A stretch of DNA of 12,690 nt from Candidatus Shapirobacteria bacterium UBA2283 (lineage in GTDB: Bacteria; Patescibacteriota; Microgenomatia; UBA12405), in NCBI GenBank assembly GCA_002345725.1, contig DDWP01000050.1, positions 1-12,690 of the forward strand, read 5' to 3'. Shown here one piece after another: positions 1-4,676 of the stretch. Position 1 is the stretch's first letter, and every line of letters starts with the position of its first letter. The notes below the pieces were generated by a model. That model saw nothing but the letters and a program-made list of their open reading frames with translations, was not told the DNA's origin and ran no database searches. Both the position numbers and the translations under genes were made by a program.

Positions 1-318
1 ACCAAAGACTCTTACCCTTACAAAGATTCTCTAAACATTTTCGACCAACACATAACATATCTTACCGACAGGCTTGGATCACTATCTCTAGATCAAGTTA
101 GAGATATTCGCAATAATTACCCTTGTTATCCACCAAAAAAATTTGGTTGCAATATATTCTCCCTCCAATCAGACGCCAAATTCTATGGCTGTTGCGAATC
201 AACTATTTCCATAGGAGATCTGTCACAACCAATCAAAAAAGTAATTGACAGGTATACTACAGTTACTAATAAGCACCCACTTTGTTATGACCCAGCTTTC
301 CACTGCCAACTTCCTTAA
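1..318 (+). CDS. C-terminal part of a Cys-rich protein, probably radical SAM with SPASM-like domain (5' end outside window)
   Basis: Reading frame 1 is open from the first base to the TAA at 316-318 and gives 105 residues of a protein whose start lies outside the window. Six cysteines are visible: C42, C50, the pair C64-C65, C95 and C102. The layout, with a Cys before a short strand (GCNIFSL), then GCCE, then ISIGDL, then a closing C-x6-C pair, resembles the auxiliary iron-sulfur (SPASM/twitch) C-terminus of radical SAM enzymes, where a Cys-flanked hairpin is followed by an 'iGDL/iGNi' turn and terminal cysteines. The radical SAM CxxxCxxC motif itself is not in view, so the family is inferred. 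The end overlaps the next gene's ATG (287) by 32 bp in another frame, which points to co-transcription with the EpmA-like gene. Confidence 0.5.
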   Translation, partial: TKDSYPYKDSLNIFDQHITYLTDRLGSLSLDQVRDIRNNYPCYPPKKFGCNIFSLQSDAKFYGCCESTISIGDLSQPIKKVIDRYTTVTNKHPLCYDPAFHCQLP

Positions 319-1081
319 AAAAACTCGTGAATACTTTTGGGGACTCGGACTAGACGAAGTTGAAATTTCCTACCTCAACTCATCTCTCCCCCTAGAACCA
401 AATCTCTATTCTTTTAAAACCGGAGACTATTACCTCCCCACCTCCCCCGAGTTTGCTCTCAAAAAATATCTAGCTGAATACAAAAAAGATTGTTTCTCCA
501 TCGCCCACTGTTTTCGCCACCTTGAAAGTTCCGGCCCTCAACACAAGCCCGAATTTCTTATGCTCGAATATTATCTCGTCAATAAAAATTTATCTGACCT
601 CCAAGAATCACTAAAAAAATACTTATCACTTTTTTTAAGTTTGAAGTTTGAAGTTTTATGTTTGCCGGCAAATCTGCCGGCTAACGAACCCGACTTCAAT
701 CAATATTTTCTAAATACAATCGAACCAAATTTACCCAAAGACAAAGCTGTCTTTATCACCGGCTACCCTGCTTTCTTATCTCCCTTGGCCGTCGTAGGAA
801 CAGACCTGCGTGTCTGTTCCCCTCCACAACCAACCGCAAAGCGTTTTGAGCTATATATAAATGGAATAGAAATAGCCAACGGTTGCGAAGAAAATCGCGA
901 TGCTGAACAAATTAAGATGGCATTTGAAACCGAAAAAAAATACCGTCAAGCCAACGATCTTCCTATCCACCCTATCTCTCTTGAATTCATAGACAATTGT
1001 GCCTCCTTACCTCCCTGTTCCGGCCTCGGCCTCGGCCTCGAACGTCTCATGATGATAATAAACCAGAAAAACAGTCTATAA
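287..1081 (+). CDS. EpmA-like class II aminoacyl-tRNA synthetase core (lysyl-tRNA synthetase paralogue)
   Basis: 264 residues with the class II catalytic core of the Asp/Asn/Lys group and no anticodon-binding domain, as in EpmA/PoxA/GenX, which attaches (R)-beta-lysine to elongation factor P. Motif 1 region: EYFWGLGLDEVE (16-26). Substrate-pocket TSPE at 52-55. Motif 2: FRHLE (76-80) then HKPEFLMLEYY (86-96). Then GIEIANG (193-199) and motif 3 GLGLGLERLMM (246-256). It aligns well with E. coli EpmA but is about 60 residues shorter, mainly after motif 2. Residue 248 is Gly where EpmA has the selectivity residue Ala298, as in true LysRS, so beta-lysine preference is uncertain. The ATG at 287 was chosen over an in-frame TTG at 245 because homology begins just after it. 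Palindromic repeats at 661-681 and 797-820 lie in frame inside the gene. No efp or epmB is in the window. Confidence 0.8.
   Translation: MTQLSTANFLKKTREYFWGLGLDEVEISYLNSSLPLEPNLYSFKTGDYYLPTSPEFALKKYLAEYKKDCFSIAHCFRHLESSGPQHKPEFLMLEYYLVNKNLSDLQESLKKYLSLFLSLKFEVLCLPANLPANEPDFNQYFLNTIEPNLPKDKAVFITGYPAFLSPLAVVGTDLRVCSPPQPTAKRFELYINGIEIANGCEENRDAEQIKMAFETEKKYRQANDLPIHPISLEFIDNCASLPPCSGLGLGLERLMMIINQKNSL
637..681 (+). repeat. Tandem 7-mer plus GCCGGC palindrome inside the EpmA-like gene
   Basis: Three tandem heptamers (AAGTTTG, AAGTTTG, AAGTTTT; 637-657) are followed by TTTGCCGGCAAA, a perfect 12-bp palindrome at 661-672, and a second GCCGGC at 676-681, giving a GCCGGC/GCCGGC hairpin. They encode SLKFEVLCLPANLPAN (about residues 118-133), in a stretch where the protein does not align with EpmA. 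The core GC[AC]GGCAAA[CT]CTGCC is shared with the intergenic repeat at 3199-3226. Confidence 0.6.
797..820. repeat. Perfect 9-bp inverted repeat embedded in frame in the EpmA-like gene
   Basis: GGAACAGAC (797-805) and GTCTGTTCC (812-820) are exact reverse complements around the 6-nt loop CTGCGT. It encodes about GTDLRVCS (residues 171-178), just where the protein carries several more residues than E. coli EpmA between the 'FPA' segment and 'RFELY'. It looks like a REP-type palindromic element accommodated in a surface loop. Confidence 0.65.
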
Positions 1082-1082
1082 T
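1077..1082 (+). promoter_or_regulatory. -10 box overlapping the upstream stop codon, for the GGDEF gene
   Basis: A perfect TATAAT sits at 1077-1082 and contains the TAA stop (1079-1081) of the EpmA-like gene. It ends 9 nt before the ATG at 1092, so the transcript would have a leader of only about 2-3 nt. No Shine-Dalgarno site precedes this ATG and no good -35 is seen. Confidence 0.5.
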
Positions 1083-1091
1083 CTCATTAAC

Positions 1092-1730
1092 ATGAGCTTT
1101 GATCAAAGACCGCCTTCGATAGATCCAAGTAGATTCGCCACCCCACTAGAACTACAAACAATAAGTTTACTTGACAAAAACCTACAGAAGATAGCCGAAA
1201 TTACTCACGACAAAGAGACCCAATTCCAGCTCGCCAGACTTGATCCAGTTACCGGCTTACCTAACAGGTTAGCCTGGGACGAAAACATGGAAAGCAAAAA
1301 AAGCTCTCGCCACCCACTAGCAGTCTTAATCATAGATTTAGATAAGTTCAAACAAATTAACGATACTCATGGTCATCCTGTAGGAGACAAGTCGCTTCAT
1401 GATTTCGCCCAAATCCTCCACAGGAGTGTCCGTTCACCAGACGATCTCATTGCCCGATATGGTGGTGACGAGTTTACGGGACTTATCGATATTCCGCCAG
1501 GTATAGATCCTCAAACAGTCCTCGATAAGATTAAAAAAAGACTCTATAAGCTACTTAAAGCATACAACCAAAACACCGAAATAAAAATAGGCTTCTCAAT
1601 AGGTGAATCTATTTCCACCCAACCACCACATGACCCAAGACATCTTCTCTGTGAAGCAGACAAAGCCATGTACGATATGAAAAGAAATACAGAACCACAA
1701 CGCAAAAAAAACAGTAAAAATAGTTTATAA
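1092..1730 (+). CDS. Stand-alone GGDEF-domain protein (probable diguanylate cyclase)
   Basis: 212 residues. A roughly 50-residue N-terminal segment without membrane helices or a recognisable sensor leads into a complete GGDEF domain: DPVTGLPNR (51-59), DLDKFKQIND (82-91) with metal and nucleotide ligands, HGHPVGD (93-99), and an intact RYGGDEF signature (122-128). This predicts condensation of two GTP into cyclic di-GMP in the cytoplasm. The usual inhibitory I-site RxxD, five residues before GGDEF, is not in register: the position reads SPDD (115-118), with Arg one place too early at 114, so product inhibition may be weak. No EAL or HD-GYP phosphodiesterase is in the window. The gene follows the EpmA-like gene after 10 bp and appears to have its own promoter. 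The tail is Lys/Asn-rich. Confidence 0.9.
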   Translation: MSFDQRPPSIDPSRFATPLELQTISLLDKNLQKIAEITHDKETQFQLARLDPVTGLPNRLAWDENMESKKSSRHPLAVLIIDLDKFKQINDTHGHPVGDKSLHDFAQILHRSVRSPDDLIARYGGDEFTGLIDIPPGIDPQTVLDKIKKRLYKLLKAYNQNTEIKIGFSIGESISTQPPHDPRHLLCEADKAMYDMKRNTEPQRKKNSKNSL

Positions 1731-1731
1731 T
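1726..1731 (+). promoter_or_regulatory. -10 box overlapping the GGDEF stop codon, for the small downstream ORF
   Basis: TATAAT at 1726-1731 contains the TAA stop (1728-1730) of the GGDEF gene and ends 7 nt before the ATG at 1739, the spacing expected for a leaderless start. The context (AGTTTATAAT) closely matches the site at 1077-1082 (AGTCTATAAT). Confidence 0.5.
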
Positions 1732-1738
1732 TAACCAT

Positions 1739-1909
1739 ATGACACAACCACAAGGCAAAGATACTCGAGTCAAGGCTCCGCAAAAACCTATGGTTTCCTT
1801 ACCTCCCAAACCTTTTACTCCCCCATTCAACAAATCCTTCTTCAATAGTAAACAACGCAGTTTTAGTACTGCCTTCAGAACCCAAAGTAAAGGCGGCGGA
1901 GGGAAATAA
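1739..1909 (+). CDS. Small basic Pro/Gly-rich hypothetical protein
   Basis: A 56-residue open frame from ATG 1739 to TAA 1907-1909. It is strongly basic and Pro/Ser/Phe-rich (KAPQKPMVSLPPKPFTPPF, residues 12-30) and ends in GGGGK. It has no predicted membrane segment, no cysteines and no family I can name, and it is probably unstructured. Support for it being real: a perfect TATAAT 7 nt before the ATG, a position that fills the gap between two genes, and near-contact with the next gene, whose proposed start lies 1 nt after this stop. Its last codons double as the GGAGGG ribosome-binding site of the L,D-transpeptidase, suggesting translational coupling. It could instead be only a leader peptide for that gene. 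Confidence 0.55.
   Translation: MTQPQGKDTRVKAPQKPMVSLPPKPFTPPFNKSFFNSKQRSFSTAFRTQSKGGGGK
1898..1903 (+). promoter_or_regulatory. Shine-Dalgarno site deciding the ATA start of the L,D-transpeptidase
   Basis: GGAGGG at 1898-1903 lies 7 nt before the ATA at 1911. Few genes in this window have a clear Shine-Dalgarno site, so this one argues that translation of the transpeptidase begins at that ATA and not at a downstream ATG. Confidence 0.5.
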
Positions 1910-1910
1910 T

Positions 1911-2450
1911 ATAAAAAAGCTATTTTTTCTACTATTTCTAGCTATCTCTCTAGGAATTGCCAATCACAACATAATCAACGTCTCCCAATTTGGTAATGTC
2001 TTAGGTGATAGCACTATCATCCTTCCCGACCACAACCTAAAACACATTGAAGTTGACCTCACCACCCAACGTCTCCATGCTTTTGAGAATGGTCAAAAAG
2101 TTTTCGAGTTCCTTATTTCTTCAGGCACTTGGAACCGTACCCCTAATGGAACTTTCCATATCTGGGCCAAAATAAAATCTCAAAAAATGAGCGGTGGCTC
2201 AAGAGAACAAGGCACCTACTATTATCTTCCCAATGTACCCAACATTCTTTTTTTCTACAACGACACCACCAAAAAACAACTCGGCTATAGCATTCATGGC
2301 ACTTACTGGCACAACAACTTTGGTACACCCATGAGTCATGGTTGCATCAACATGTCTACCCCCGAATCAAAACAAATATTCGACTGGGCCGAAGTTGGCA
2401 CCTCAATCACTATCTACGGCAAATACCAAGCACCTGTATCGGAAAAATAA
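1911..2450 (+). CDS. Exported L,D-transpeptidase (YkuD domain), apparent ATA start
   Basis: 179 residues if started at ATA 1911. The first residues, (I/M)KKLFFLLFLAISLGIA, form a classical export signal or anchor. The YkuD domain runs from about residue 44 (HIEVDLTTQRLHAFENG) to 173 and carries the catalytic signature: H129 in SIHGTYWH and the block SHGCIN with H143, G144, nucleophile C145 and N147. Such enzymes cross-link peptidoglycan stem peptides or attach partners to them outside the membrane. The first in-frame ATG is at 2187 (residue 93) and would delete half the domain. No in-frame ATG, GTG or TTG exists between the Shine-Dalgarno site at 1898-1903 and 2187. Either ATA is used as a rare start, or an ATG has mutated and expression is reduced or lost. 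The rest of the frame is intact, which favours function. Confidence 0.85.
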   Translation: MKKLFFLLFLAISLGIANHNIINVSQFGNVLGDSTIILPDHNLKHIEVDLTTQRLHAFENGQKVFEFLISSGTWNRTPNGTFHIWAKIKSQKMSGGSREQGTYYYLPNVPNILFFYNDTTKKQLGYSIHGTYWHNNFGTPMSHGCINMSTPESKQIFDWAEVGTSITIYGKYQAPVSEK

Positions 2451-2460
2451 GCTATTTTTG

Positions 2461-2469
2461 TGGTACAAT
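2461..2469 (+). promoter_or_regulatory. Extended -10 promoter giving a leaderless start
   Basis: TGGTACAAT (2461-2469) is an extended -10 element (TGn plus TACAAT) in the 25-bp gap after the L,D-transpeptidase. It ends 6 nt before the ATG at 2476, so transcription should begin at the start codon itself. Confidence 0.55.
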
Positions 2470-2475
2470 TGATTA

Positions 2476-2949
2476 ATGAATTCTCAGTTCTCTGTTGGAG
2501 ACTACATCGTCGATTCCGATTCCATCTATATCATCACTAAAATTGATCAAGGGCGAATATTCTACAGCCCGGCTAATACCGAAGGCCATCACCCCAGTGT
2601 CACTGGATCAATCCCATTAGACAATCTTGTCTCTTCTGGATTCCGCCCCCTTTGTGCCAAAACAGAGATTGATCAATTCTTCAAAGAACTTTCCCAAGCA
2701 AAAACCGGTGAAATCATCGACTCAAAGCTCCACAAAGATCTTCGTTGCCTCAATGAGCCAACCAAGCTCATCCCCCTTCTAAAACAACTCTGGACTAACA
2801 AAAACAATCCCGACTTAAACTTTTCTGGTAGCAATCGTGACACTCTCGAAAAAATAGTCGATCACTTATCTCGTGAATTTGCTCTATCCTTAAAACAAGA
2901 CCCTGACAAGATTCGTAAAAAAATCACCGACACCCTCCTTAAGAAATAA
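2476..2949 (+). CDS. Divergent CarD/CdnL-like RNA-polymerase-binding protein
   Basis: 157 residues, close to the usual CarD/CdnL length. The N-terminus FSVGDYIVDSDSIYIITKI (5-23) fits the short beta-rich RNAP-interacting (Tudor-like) domain, normally 'fkvGd.VvyphhGvg.I..I'. IPLDNL (46-51) matches the 'vPadn' strand that closes it. The remainder is helical and keeps CarD spacing: KLIPLLKQLW (97-106) where CarD has 'kvaevvrdLw', then FSGSNRDTLEKIVDHLSREFALSL (116-139) resembling its 'ls..Ek.mL.kAr.iL..ElAla' helix, then a last helix ITDTLLKK. Members bind the RNAP beta subunit and stabilise open promoter complexes. The assignment rests on architecture, not on a diagnostic motif. It has its own promoter and no Shine-Dalgarno site. 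Confidence 0.5.
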   Translation: MNSQFSVGDYIVDSDSIYIITKIDQGRIFYSPANTEGHHPSVTGSIPLDNLVSSGFRPLCAKTEIDQFFKELSQAKTGEIIDSKLHKDLRCLNEPTKLIPLLKQLWTNKNNPDLNFSGSNRDTLEKIVDHLSREFALSLKQDPDKIRKKITDTLLKK

Positions 2950-2951
2950 TT

Positions 2952-2960
2952 TGCTAAAAT
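2952..2960 (+). promoter_or_regulatory. Possible extended -10 promoter for the two tRNA genes
   Basis: TGCTAAAAT (2952-2960) is an extended -10-like element just after the CarD-like stop, about 48 nt before the first tRNA gene. No clear -35 is seen. Confidence 0.3.
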
Positions 2961-3015
2961 ACCTCTATCTAAATGATCTTTTGTCTTAGAATTTAGATTT
3001 TAGGATTTTTATACT

Positions 3016-3091
3016 GGGCCCATAGCGTAGTTGGTAGCGCGTCCCCATGGCATGGGGAAGGTCAGGGGTTCGAGTCCCCTTGGGTCCACCA
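3016..3091 (+). tRNA. tRNA-Ala, anticodon GGC
   Basis: Full cloverleaf of 76 nt. The acceptor arms GGGCCCA (3016-3022) and TGGGTCC (3081-3087) include the G3-U70 wobble pair that marks alanine tRNAs. The anticodon stem TCCCC/GGGGA encloses ATGGCAT, with anticodon GGC at 3049-3051. The T arm is AGGGG-TTCGAGT-CCCCT. Discriminator A3088 is followed by an encoded CCA (3089-3091), unlike the tRNA-Trp just downstream. Confidence 0.97.
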
Positions 3092-3116
3092 CATAATAAA
3101 TTAAAAATTTGAACTT

Positions 3117-3188
3117 AGGCCCATAGTGAAACGGTTATCACTGGGATCTCCAAAATCTCCATTCGAGGTTCGAATCCTCGTGGGCCTG
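3117..3188 (+). tRNA. tRNA-Trp, anticodon CCA
   Basis: The acceptor arms AGGCCCA (3117-3123) and TGGGCCT (3181-3187) pair fully. D arm GTGA/TCAC. Anticodon stem GGGAT/ATCTC with loop CTCCAAA and anticodon CCA at 3150-3152. T arm CGAGG-TTCGAAT-CCTCG. Discriminator G3188 is typical for tryptophan. No CCA is encoded, so it must be added by a CCA-adding enzyme. It lies 25 bp after tRNA-Ala, probably on the same transcript. The CCA anticodon fits use of UGA as stop. Confidence 0.96.
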
Positions 3189-3198
3189 CTCTACGTCT

Positions 3199-3226
3199 CT
3201 GCCAGACTTCGGCAGGCAAACCTGCC
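3199..3226. repeat. Palindromic intergenic repeat
   Basis: Two overlapping hairpins share an arm: CTGCC (3199-3203) with GGCAG (3211-3215), and GGCAGG (3211-3216) with CCTGCC (3221-3226) around CAAA. It matches the element at 664-678 inside the EpmA-like gene at 13 of 15 positions. It lies 11 nt after tRNA-Trp. No T-run follows, so I do not call it a terminator. Confidence 0.6.
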
Positions 3227-3253
3227 AAACAAAACACACTGAAACTCTCATCC

Positions 3254-3283
3254 TTGATTTTTTACCCCCCACCTGACCATAAT
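3254..3283 (+). promoter_or_regulatory. Promoter of the GalU-like gene, nearly leaderless
   Basis: TTGATT (3254-3259) and CATAAT (3278-3283) are separated by 18 bp. The -10 ends 8 nt before the ATG at 3292, so the predicted leader is 0-2 nt. No Shine-Dalgarno site is present. Confidence 0.45.
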
Positions 3284-3291
3284 AGAGGACT

Positions 3292-4167
3292 ATGACAATA
3301 ACAAAAGCCGTCCTAGCTTGCGGTGGTTGGTCCACCCGTTTTCTGCCTACTACCAAAAGTTACGCCAAGCAACTCCTCCCTGTACTTGAAAAACCTCAAA
3401 TACTTTATGCCTTGGATGAATGCGTCAGCTCTGGTATCGATGAAATCTGCATTATTCATCGCGATAAAGAACTAACCATCAATCAATTTCTCGGACCAAA
3501 TGCTGAGTTAGATGAATATCTAAGCGTCACCAACAAACAAAAATACATGGACGACTACAATCGTATTGTCGGCCAAATCAAAAATTTAATCTTCCTCCCT
3601 CAGACAGACAATTTCCCTTATGGCAACGGCTCCCCTGTCCTCGTCGCCGAACAATTTATCGACCGTCAACCTTTTGCCTACTTCTATGCTGATGATTTTA
3701 TATTAGAAGATAAAGCTGGTGATTATCTCACTGCTATTATCAACTCTTTTAATTCCAATTCTGCCGATGCTGTCTGTGCTGTCCAGCCGACTCCTATGGA
3801 AGAAATCCATCTTTATAGTTCAGTCAAATATTCACAAGGCAATAGAATGGAATCAGTCATTGAAAAGCCTGAGGCTTCAGTTGCTCCATCCAATCACGTT
3901 ATGTTTGGCCGCTTTGCCTTTAGCCCCAAAATTATCGACATACTCAAATCCACCGCCACTGCTCGTGGCGAACTTTGGTTAACTGATGCTGTTAACAATC
4001 TTGCTTCTAATCCTGAAAATCTTGTTCTTACCGAATCCGTCCCCGAAGGTTCCCGTTGGATGACCACCGGTGACCCCCTCAACTGGCTCAAAGTAAACCT
4101 TGCTGTTGCTCTAAAACACCCCGACGTTGGACCAAAGATCACCCAATTCATCAACGAAATAAAATAG
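3292..4167 (+). CDS. GalU-like nucleotidyltransferase (UTP-glucose-1-phosphate uridylyltransferase family)
   Basis: 291 residues, the normal size for bacterial GalU. The N-terminal nucleotide-binding segment (6-35) has AVLACGGWSTRFLPTTKS followed by KQLLPVLEKPQI, the GalU form of the G-x-G-T-R-x-L-P / K-E-(M/L)-L-P signature. YGNGSPVL (110-117) matches the second nucleotide loop, YADDF (132-136) is the metal-binding acid pair, VIEKPEA (189-195) matches the sugar-binding EKP, and a TTGDPLNWLK segment follows near residue 258. The family makes UDP-glucose or related NDP-sugars in the cytoplasm. The N-terminal loop is divergent (GGWSTR instead of GLGTR, TKSYAKQ instead of TKA-x-PKE), so sugar and nucleotide specificity are uncertain. 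It probably supplies surface-glycan synthesis together with the two GT-C transferases downstream. Confidence 0.85.
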   Translation: MTITKAVLACGGWSTRFLPTTKSYAKQLLPVLEKPQILYALDECVSSGIDEICIIHRDKELTINQFLGPNAELDEYLSVTNKQKYMDDYNRIVGQIKNLIFLPQTDNFPYGNGSPVLVAEQFIDRQPFAYFYADDFILEDKAGDYLTAIINSFNSNSADAVCAVQPTPMEEIHLYSSVKYSQGNRMESVIEKPEASVAPSNHVMFGRFAFSPKIIDILKSTATARGELWLTDAVNNLASNPENLVLTESVPEGSRWMTTGDPLNWLKVNLAVALKHPDVGPKITQFINEIK

Positions 4168-4195
4168 GCCAAACACAACGAATACGCACCACTGC

Positions 4196-4224
4196 TTGAC
4201 ATTATAGGACTTATAGTCTATACT
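4196..4224 (+). promoter_or_regulatory. Strong sigma70-type promoter with overlapping inverted repeat
   Basis: Consensus -35 TTGACA (4196-4201), a 17-bp spacer and -10 TATACT (4219-4224). It is the best promoter in the window. Its predicted start is near 4231, and no coding frame begins soon after it, which suggests a stable RNA or a long structured leader. TATAGT (4212-4217) and ACTATA (4222-4227) form an inverted repeat over the -10 that could serve as an operator. Confidence 0.75.
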
Positions 4225-4230
4225 ATAGGT

Positions 4231-4583
4231 CAGAATAGATTGTTGATTTTGATAATCGACTTTCGATTTGTTTAACTGAATTTTTCAAAAACCCTTTAGC
4301 TCTTTGTAGCTAAAGGAGAATATGGAGTTAGGTGGCTCCTCGTCATTTCTAACCCCATATCTCCTTTGGCTATAAGCCAAAATAGTAAGCACCAAACTTT
4401 AAGCAAAGCGCTTAAAAATTTAGAGCTTGCTAAGTACTTTAACAACTTGCTTGCTTTATAAATCTTTTTCTCAACCGGCTCGGCTCGGGCAGTTTTCATC
4501 TATCTCCTATCTAGATCATTTGGTAGCAATACCATTTTGAACATCAATCACTGGTGTTTAGGATGGTATTGCTACTACTTTTT
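4231..4583 (+). ncRNA. Candidate structured non-coding RNA or long 5' leader
   Basis: This stretch lacks a convincing gene but is full of hairpins. (A) AATCGA-CTT-TCGATT, 4254-4268. (B) CCTTTAGCT / AGCTAAAGG, perfect 9 bp, 4293-4316. (C) 4315-4331 with 4349-4364, a long stem with one bulge and one mismatch, 17-nt loop. (D) TTTGGCT-ATA-AGCCAAA, 4365-4381. (E) the long terminator-like hairpin at 4523-4575. B, C and D are back to back with almost no spacer. A near-consensus promoter lies immediately upstream. I could not match it to RNase P RNA, tmRNA, SRP RNA or 6S RNA by their conserved motifs. It may be an independent RNA of about 350 nt ending at hairpin E, or the untranslated leader of the membrane-protein gene at 4677. 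Confidence 0.45.
4523..4583 (+). terminator. Long hairpin followed by a T-run, possible intrinsic terminator or attenuator
   Basis: GTAGCAATACCAT (4523-4535) and ATGGTATTGCTAC (4563-4575) form a perfect 13-bp stem. Inside it AACATCA (4540-4546) pairs with TGGTGTT (4552-4558), leaving a 5-nt loop. The run TACTTTTT follows (4576-4583). It would end transcripts from the promoter at 4196 or attenuate read-through into the gene at 4677. The T-run is short and interrupted. Confidence 0.45.
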
Positions 4584-4665
4584 AGCGAACAAACCTAAGT
4601 TCACCCATGCCCCTTTGGGGTACTGACCCGCCTGATCAGCGCGGTCTTTTACTGCATATGCAGAA

Positions 4666-4675
4666 AGGAGATCTC
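4666..4675 (+). promoter_or_regulatory. Shine-Dalgarno site inside a perfect palindrome
   Basis: AAAGGAG is followed 6 nt later by the ATG at 4677. The SD core lies within GGAGATCTCC (4666-4675), a perfect 10-bp palindrome. Just upstream, CTGCATATGCAG is another perfect palindrome (12 bp). Self-pairing between transcripts, or competition with other pairing, could influence initiation. Most other genes here have no Shine-Dalgarno site. Confidence 0.55.
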
Positions 4676-4676
4676 C

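Noticed and set aside
245..286. In-frame TTG start extending the EpmA-like protein by 14 residues
   Set aside because: The extra residues do not resemble the family, there is no ribosome-binding site, and ATG 287 fits the start of homology.
2187..2450. First in-frame ATG of the L,D-transpeptidase frame (87 residues)
   Set aside because: It would begin in the middle of the YkuD domain. The frame upstream codes for the rest of the domain and a signal peptide.
3010..3015. TATACT directly before tRNA-Ala as its promoter
   Set aside because: It touches the mature 5' end, so transcription would begin inside the tRNA.
3138..3356. Minus-strand 72-codon ORF across tRNA-Trp and the galU start
   Set aside because: It overlaps a clear tRNA and the start of a clear gene, and has no family features.
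4334..4350. Possible second hammerhead core on the minus strand (ATGACGAG)
   Set aside because: The first core base is wrong, no GAA segment follows at the right distance, and no flanking helices form.
4296..4499. 67-codon minus-strand ORF with AGGAG 4 nt before ATG
   Set aside because: It coincides with hairpins B-D, the protein looks low-complexity, its ARAEPVE start resembles translations I associate with palindromic repeats, and the strong promoter reads the other strand. I consider it non-coding but cannot exclude it.
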